Shown here piece after piece: positions 58,338 through 64,000 of a DNA stretch of 64,000 nucleotides. Made by a program: the position numbers and the translations under genes. The stretch's first letter is position 1; each line of letters begins with the position of its first letter. The notes under the pieces were generated by a model, which saw nothing but the letters and a program-made list of their open reading frames with translations, was not told the DNA's origin and did not search any database. The stretch comes from Sarcocystis neurona (lineage: Eukaryota; Apicomplexa; Conoidasida; Eucoccidiorida; Sarcocystidae): the NCBI GenBank assembly GCA_000727475.1, contig KL647290.1, positions 2,318,269 to 2,382,268 of the forward strand, in the 5' to 3' direction.

Positions 58338-59414
58338 GTGGTGCACTGCAACTGTGGGAGACGGACGGCATGCATTACCAAGGTTATTTTGGAGGCGATG
58401 AGCACGCTCGTTGCTGCGATCAGGTGCGCTGCCACGCCTGGTTCTCTTTCGCGCACTACACGGCCTCTGAGTGCATTCGACTACGGCATAATCAGGCCGA
58501 CGCAATACAGGCTCTCACCACCGAGTGTTCGATAGCCATTCTGTTCCAGTGGACGTCGCAACACAGAGCAGACGCATTTTAAAGCCAGGAAACCCCACAC
58601 AGAGTGGGGCTGGCTTGATGGGGCTGCGATCTCTTGATGACGAATTGGGCAGCGTAGTATCCTACCAACACTTTCACTCTGCGTATATTGGTGCTGCAGA
58701 GGGGAAACAGGTATCAGCCAGACAACATTCTTTTAGAGAGTACAAGCTGCGGTCACCCTCAAAACGCCAGTCCTGGGTGAAACACTGGAGATTCACTCAT
58801 GCCAGTGAAGATACTCTCCGCAGCTTACGACCTGGCAGCACGCTCAATGTTCATCCCTGTTCGTGACAGGGTCCTCCTCTTTACAACGGAAAATTCTGCC
58901 GGGACACGTCCTTCATCCTGTTCCCCCTCACGCACAGCCGCCTACAGTACGTGTAGCGCACTGGCCGAAATGGCCCATCGCGCGTGATTCACATCCTTCC
59001 GTTGTCGCAGTTTGGTGGCAACAGAGAGACGAATTATGAGTCTTGAGGGCACGAGATGGGTTGCAGCGTTCGCCGGACCCTTGGCTCCACGAGTGTAAAG
59101 GTAAAACACTTGCATGAATGCCACCGTAAGTCGACGGGGCGAATCAGTAGTAAGACCCGTAACAGCAGAGGTGACTTTTCAAAAAGCTCTTACGTGCTGC
59201 CTTCTCACGACTGTCGCATCACATACAGAAGTACCCACTGCACTGTGTAAACGTGTGACGAACGTTGTACACCCAGCGCCGACTCTCTGAGCATGCGCTG
59301 TAACGGACACGTGTTCCTTCACCGGGCTCCACAAAAGTATACCCCTTGGGTTTGCAAGTCTTCCTCGACTTCGCAATACGCCACATCCGTGTCACACTCC
59401 AGAGGCGTGGAGGA
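58338..59414. other. Stretch without a resolved gene
   Basis: Between the 5' end of the long minus-strand gene and the 3' end of the DNAL4-like gene. Plus frames at 58305-58535 and 58370-58582 contain clustered Cys/His but no coherent motif or splice pair. Nothing else seen. Confidence 0.35.
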
Positions 59415-60512
59415 CTAGCACTTGAAAATTAGGATCGATAGATTGCCCTGGTAGAAGACCAGTAGTAGGGCATCTTCCTGCATCGACAAGGAATAGAACA
59501 TGTAATGCTCTCCTGTCTGGGGGGTGGTGCACATTTTTCAGTTTTTTGATGATTCTACTGCAGCAGTCAAAATCTGGTCAATTGTACAACGAAGGGAGGA
59601 ATGTACAGGTTTTACGCGTGCACGTTCGAGCCATAGCAGCCTGCTGTGTCTCGATTCTCTTTGTCCAAAAGCTTGTCAGCAGATCCCATCTAACGGGACC
59701 ATGGCATAGTGTCAGCTCAAGGTGAGATGACAGCGTATGTGTCCACTCAAGTAGCCAGTAGCGCAGACAAACATTGAATTTTGCTGACGTCTTGCATTTT
59801 GCGGCAGTCGTCTTACGTGAGAGGTTGCGCCTCCAATAAACTGAGGCCTACGGGCAGCTGTTGCTCACCTGCGCGGTGACGTCAAATGAAAATCCTTCAC
59901 CAATAATGCAGTGCCACGGGCCACCATACTGACGGTCCAATGTCTCCTTGACGAGCCTCGTAGCGAGCTGCGATATAAACACATTTTCGTGCGTACACTG
60001 GGAAATGCTTATACGTATACGTATACCACTATCGAGAGGATGCCCAGCGATATGCACGCCGTGAGAAACACGTACGAGTAAGTAAAGTGACAGTAACTCA
60101 CTTCCGTATTTGGTCCTTTGTTATCTGTGAACTTGTCCACGGCAGCAATCATAATATCCACCACTTCAGCCTGCATTTCCGGGTGCATCCGCGAGTGCTG
60201 AAGTATAACGTAGAAGACACGGGAGATACATTTTTTTTATAGTATGTCATGATACAAAACATGGGAACAGGAGTAAAGCTATGTGTACTTCTCCGTGTAC
60301 GTACACGCATACGTGCGTGCGGACTCCACTTTAATCACTACATCCTGCGCCTGCTGTGTATGTTGAGCCGAAACTAGCGCAGGGTGCAGATAACTAATGA
60401 GGGGCACATAATTTGTACACACTTGAATGAGGTCATTTCATTACGTACTCACCTTAATCAAAGGCCGCTGCATGGCCTGCATGAGTTCCTTGGAATATTC
60501 TTTCGCTGGCAT
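59415..60512 (-). CDS. DNAL4: Axonemal dynein light chain 4-like protein (LC8 fold), four exons
   Basis: Dynein light chains of the LC8 fold dimerise and bind heavy/intermediate chains; the DNAL4 branch is axonemal. Exons in transcript order: 60453-60512 (MPAKEYSKELMQAMQRPLIK), 60102-60197 (HSRMHPEMQAEVVDIMIAAV), 59869-59967 (LVKETLDRQYGGPWHCIIGE, then GFSFDVTAQ) and 59415-59477 (VFYQGNLSILIFKC, stop). All joins are phase 0, with GTGAGT, GTGAGT and GTGAGC donors. The product is 105 residues, the length of human DNAL4, and matches it along its length: PL(I/V)(K/R)HS.M..EM, (I/V)KET(M/L)D, GEGF.F, FGG/YQG-N/T-L and a C-terminal W/F-KC. An alternative earlier acceptor for the last exon would insert 12 residues and fits the family less well. 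In Eimeria only microgametes are flagellated, so stage-restricted expression is expected. The short distance to the plus-strand gene at 60630 suggests a shared upstream region. Confidence 0.92.
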
Positions 60513-60629
60513 TTTCTCGACTAGTGTATATATGCCGGTATTAAAAAAGGAATCAAAATATTCATCGGGAGCCTCGGGGTGCTGACAAGGAAGCTTGAAG
60601 ACTATCGCTAAATTTCCTCTGTGTTCTAG

Positions 60630-61350
60630 TGAAGTGCATGTACGAGGTGAAAAACGCGCGTCCGTACGTCGAGATTAAGCGTTCGATTGAGAGTAGAGAG
60701 GGGTTAGACTTTGCAGCTGTTTGTCAGAAAGTGGTACGGACTGCAACGCGAGTGTAGTTTATCCCGCACTGCCGTCAACTGATGTGTGTTCCTGAGATAA
60801 CGTTTTCCTTTTCCGTGCTGAAGGCCGAAGCGCCACCCGAAGAAGGAACAGATTGTTCGAGATATTAGAGTAGGCCGTGGGATGAATTAGGATTGGCGAC
60901 ACTCACCAGTGGGCATTTCCAAATGAAGTAGAATGTAATGGGCGCGGGCGTGTACGAGTGTATCATGTTCGGATAGAGTTTTGTGGACGCATGCAACAAG
61001 AAGATACTACCCACAGCGCTTATGCCTCCACTTTTGTACGGGCACCCAGTAACGCTGAAGGCACGTGTAAGGCTGACGAAGGAATATTTCTGCCCTCTGC
61101 ACACGTGTGCTAGTCCATGGAAGCACACTGATTTTTAGCGACCTTCGTTTTCGCCTGGCTTCTTCTTCAGTGGCGGACCATGCTGCCGAGCGGCGGTTTA
61201 CCTAAGTTCAAGCACCTCCACGGTTATCAACGAATATACGGAAAAATGAAGCGGCAGCAGCGACTGCAGCAGTTACGCTCTCGAAGCGGGGTTGTAAATC
61301 ACGCGCTGTTGAGACCCACACCAGCTGGTGGGGCATTTCGTGAAACGTGA
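60630..61350 (+). CDS. Small basic protein, probable two-exon gene
   Basis: Exon 1 ends at 60733. It begins at the ATG at 60638 or at an acceptor (CTGTGTTCTAG) just before it, and encodes MYEVKNARPYVEIKRSIESR, ending AAAGTG/GTACGG. Exon 2 starts after CTTCTTCTTCAG (61171) and encodes LPKFKHLHGYQRIYGKMKRQ, then a Gln/Arg-rich helix, ending TPAGGAFRET and a stop at 61350. Joining in phase 0 gives roughly 92 basic residues. The size and charge would suit a mitochondrial or ribosomal small subunit, but I cannot name it. Exon 2 on its own is an open frame of 56 residues, short but clearly protein-like. Confidence 0.45.
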
Positions 61351-61517
61351 CCGCTGTTAGTGATATCCCTGGTTATTCAAGATGAGCCCATGGTAACTTT
61401 AGAATGTGTCTGTACTTTGTACAAGAGACATTGTTGCAAGGTTCCTGAGGAATTGGCTGACACTCCACAGTGGCAAGCAAAATTCTCTTCGCGGGTAACG
61501 TGCCGCCTCAGCTCTAG

Positions 61518-61775
61518 CTAAAGCATGCGCGGGTATCCACGTGAAGTGGCAACGAGATGGCCTCGGGCATAAATTGTGGCAAGAGCAATAAAACCTACGG
61601 AGTGCGTGTCCGGAGATAGGGCGGTACTTCGGCTGCGCCTCGAGTTTATCCGTTGATTTTCTGTGGATGTACCGCAGCCGCTAGGAGCACGCAGTGCTGC
61701 TGTACTTTGAAAAAGTGAAATGGTCGCGAAAGTGTTTAACGCTGCCGTGTACCCAAGGAACAGAAGAACCATCAC
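61518..61775 (-). CDS. Short open frame with signal-peptide-like start
   Basis: 85 codons on the minus strand beginning MMVLLFLGYTAALNTFATIS, a plausible signal peptide, followed by Ser/Arg/Thr-rich sequence with a single Cys. No conserved motif. It could be a small secreted protein, a first exon or chance. Confidence 0.25.
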   Translation of the reverse strand: MMVLLFLGYTAALNTFATISLFQSTAALRAPSGCGTSTENQRINSRRSRSTALSPDTHSVGFIALATIYARGHLVATSRGYPRML

Positions 61776-62485
61776 CTCAAAGGTCGGAGGTGGTTGCGTC
61801 CGTTGGTTGAAGTAACAGTGTGCGAAGAAATCAACTACGACATACTGTTTTTGAAGAGAAAAACTTCCTATCCAGCGGCCGATTATGACCTACCGAACAC
61901 CCTACTGACAGACTCATTCGTTCCCCTCTCTTATGTCTGCTCCGTTCTAAACAGTAAACACAAAGAATTACAGGGTCTGTCAGACCACGCTACACGTTCG
62001 TATAGGTCCCGCGTTGACACATAGGGCGCCTGCGAGAACCCGCGCAGTCATCGCTCCGCTAGGCGTTTGGATAGAGTGGTAGTAGGATGTTGCAGGGGAA
62101 TTAGAAAATAACAAACTCGGCATATTTTATTTTTGTGCTTGTTCTTGAGGGATGACTCCGTCGCTGGGCCTTCTTGAGGTCACGCGCAAGTTACCCAGCG
62201 TTTTCGTCCTGTGTCCTCTAAGGAACACGTTTTTGACAAAGGGCGACCTGTCCGCATCATCGATTTTCCTTTGACGCTCTTAAGTGTAAAGAACTGCTGT
62301 TTCAGCGGCGGGTGGTGTTGTGAGCTTGTCGGCAAACTGCTCTCGTGTTACGAACACGAATGCTTGTGGTAGCTACTCAGGGGAAGCTTTGCTACTGTGT
62401 TTGCTGGTACACTTTGTCTTCACCAAAGTCTACTGCATAATTGGGGAGTAGCTATGAAGGGGACGGCTCGCTACGATTTTTGCAG
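61776..62485. other. Stretch without a resolved gene
   Basis: A plus-strand open frame at 61794-62024 (CEEINYDILFLKRKTSYPAA and onward) looks moderately protein-like and may be an exon of the same transcript as 62486-62561. No repeats seen. Confidence 0.3.
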
Positions 62486-62561
62486 GTAATTTTTGTCTTC
62501 AACAATGTTTACAGCATAGTTAGGGATGCCACTGTCGCTTTGGAGCACGTGTGTACGTATG
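62486..62561 (+). CDS. Candidate internal exon, unknown gene
   Basis: A 76-base segment flanked by a good acceptor (CGATTTTTGCAG) and a consensus donor (GTATG/GTGAGT). It encodes VIFVFNNVYSIVRDATVALE followed by HVCTY. The splice signals are better than chance, but neighbouring exons were not linked, so the gene is unknown. Confidence 0.35.
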
Positions 62562-63849
62562 GTGAGTATCAGACGGCCGACGCGTTGTATGATGTCTCTT
62601 ACACACGAACGCCTGCTGCAGAAACGGCGAGTTCACCGTCCACCTGCTGAAAATATCAGTGTCATGGAAGCTGATAGTCAGGACAGCCCTCTTTGAGTAG
62701 CGTTGTAAATGTATTCTCTTACTGGCGCAAGTCAACAAGAGTTGGGCGCAGGTTGTGGCCGGAATCGAATCGTCGTGCGCTTGTGTAGTCATAGCTTTAC
62801 GTATTTATGTAACTCTGCGTGCTCCTCGTATGTCACCACTCCGTCGTTTACGAAGCGCGTATGCCTACTGTGAATCGACAGTTTCGCTGCAGTTAACTAC
62901 GACAAAATAAGCACGACTACCTCAGGATACAGAACGGCTTACAACCAAGCCGCAACTTTTTTCGACATCTTATCATCTGCGCAGATTCACTTACAGTGTC
63001 GAAATGTTTCGACGAATTATAGCTCTTTCAACTGCAAATCGTCAACCTAGTGTTCGGTTGTTCGTCTCATCTCCTTTTTTATGATAATTTGGCGCAGTCA
63101 ACAAGCGTGCGCATTTGACCAGGTACACCAACTGTCCTGGCGCTTCCACTTACGACGGAAAAACGCTTAAGTAGGATTGCTGGTGATTTGCACTGGGACC
63201 TAGTTCGCAGTAGTCAACACGTGGGTGGCGGCTAGATACTACACATATACGTAATGCACGTTCCTAGAGAATTCCGAATGCCTATACAATTTTGTCCGCG
63301 TCATCGTTGGTAGAAATGTGGGTAGCACGTCCACGCGCCTCCAGCCAGTCATACTAGATTTTTATTGTAGCAGACTGCTGTGAAAATGTACACGCCCGTT
63401 TACCACGTTGGGGCTCATGGTCGTCCGACTTCGTTACATAAGGCGGCAGGCTACGTACAGATACATGCTCGTTGTGTACTGGTACGTCAACGTTTTCAAC
63501 ACGAGTCGTGGTAGTAGCAGCGACATGGGACAAGTCGCCTATACACACACCAGCAAACAGCGACTTTCTGTGCTGAAGACTCCACACTTCGCCCGAACAT
63601 GGGAAATGATATCAAGCAGAATCTCATTTAAATCAGGTCTCACCATACTATTATAGTTGATTTGTTAAGAGAAGCGCAGAGCACGAAAAATTCCTCCATG
63701 TCTCCTCAGTAACAAAGTGTACTTGTTCCCTGGAAAACACGCCCTTTTTCCCAGCCGGATTGCGAGCGATATCTTCTCAAAGGTACGAACTAGGCTACGG
63801 TGTTTCCTGCAACTGGGAGAGAATAGGGCGTTTGTGGAGACATACGAAG
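62562..63849. other. Stretch without a resolved gene
   Basis: Only short open frames. The minus frame at 63354-63587 has mixed composition but no conserved content. The promoter and 5' leader of the IST1-like gene should lie at the right end. Confidence 0.3.
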
Positions 63850-63970
63850 ATGAGGCGGCTAGCTTTCGATCTTTGGGGTCAAGCGAAAAAGCCAAAACTC
63901 CTCGGAGGGCTTCTCAACAGATTTGATGCCGCCGCGTGCAAAGCCAGCTTGAAAATGGCAATCAGCCGAG
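63850..63970 (+). CDS. IST1: IST1-like protein, first exon (gene runs off the window)
   Basis: IST1 family proteins have an ESCRT-III-like helical domain, bind Vps4 and regulate membrane scission on endosomes and at other sites. From the ATG at 63850 the exon encodes MRRLAFDLWGQAKKPKLLGG and then LLNRFDAAACKASLKMAISR, ending CGAG/GTACGT with one base carried over. The N-terminal layout fits the family: a short basic leader, an F-[DN]-x(4)-K-x-x-L-K-[ML]-x-[IL]-x-R helix as in yeast and plant IST1, with the second helix (usually RLxxLxxK) expected at the next exon. The signature rests on about 30 residues, and the remainder lies outside the window. Confidence 0.6.
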
Positions 63971-64000
63971 GTACGTCACGAGTTAAACAATGGACAGCCG

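Noticed and set aside
1..64000. LTR or non-LTR retrotransposon, CRISPR array, bacterial operon, viral insertion
   Set aside because: No reverse transcriptase, integrase or gag-like frame, no long terminal repeats, no spacer-repeat array and no bacterial gene organisation were seen.

Overview
The window looks like nuclear DNA of an Eimeria-type coccidian (Apicomplexa). The reasons are very dense CAG/CTG triplet runs read as Gln, Ala, Ser or Leu tracts, TATATG-type AT-rich microsatellite blocks between them, intron-rich genes with GT-AG borders, and alternation of repeat-rich segments (about 1-14 kb, 30-46 kb) with repeat-poor ones (about 18-29 kb, 46-64 kb). No bacterial, viral, rRNA or convincing tRNA feature was seen. 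Species cannot be fixed from the sequence alone. All exon structures below are hand-built from homology, reading frame, splice consensus and phase.

Region by region. 0-8.9 kb: AT microsatellites, an interspersed ATTACATCCCA-type repeat, then a triplet-repeat sea with a possible minus-strand gene rich in homopolymeric amino-acid runs at about 1.9-4.9 kb. 8.9-21.0 kb: the clearest conserved gene, the beta subunit of electron transfer flavoprotein (ETFB), in at least seven plus-strand exons separated by introns of up to about 3 kb that carry triplet runs, AT repeats and possibly an antisense nested gene at 20.1-20.6 kb. 23.0-24.9 kb: a 646-residue probable secreted protein with 52-residue tandem repeats. 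28.6-29.2 kb: a small Cys-containing secreted protein. 33.1-46.4 kb: one or two large plus-strand genes rich in amino-acid runs, the second with a CCCH zinc finger; their introns hold the AT microsatellites. 46.9-58.4 kb: a repeat-poor stretch with one short plus-strand gene and a series of minus-strand multi-exon genes of unknown function, one of them a phase-consistent chain of eight exons. 59.4-60.5 kb: a four-exon axonemal dynein light chain 4 (DNAL4-like) gene on the minus strand. 60.6-61.35 kb: a probable small basic protein on the plus strand. 63.85 kb to the edge: first exon of an IST1-like (ESCRT-III/Vps4 regulator) gene running off the window.

The recognisable genes serve separate functions: mitochondrial electron transfer (ETFB), flagellar motility of the male gamete (DNAL4), membrane remodelling (IST1) and RNA binding (CCCH protein). 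There is no sign that they act in one pathway. The main biological interest is architectural: triplet and AT repeats fill introns and invade exons of ordinary housekeeping genes.
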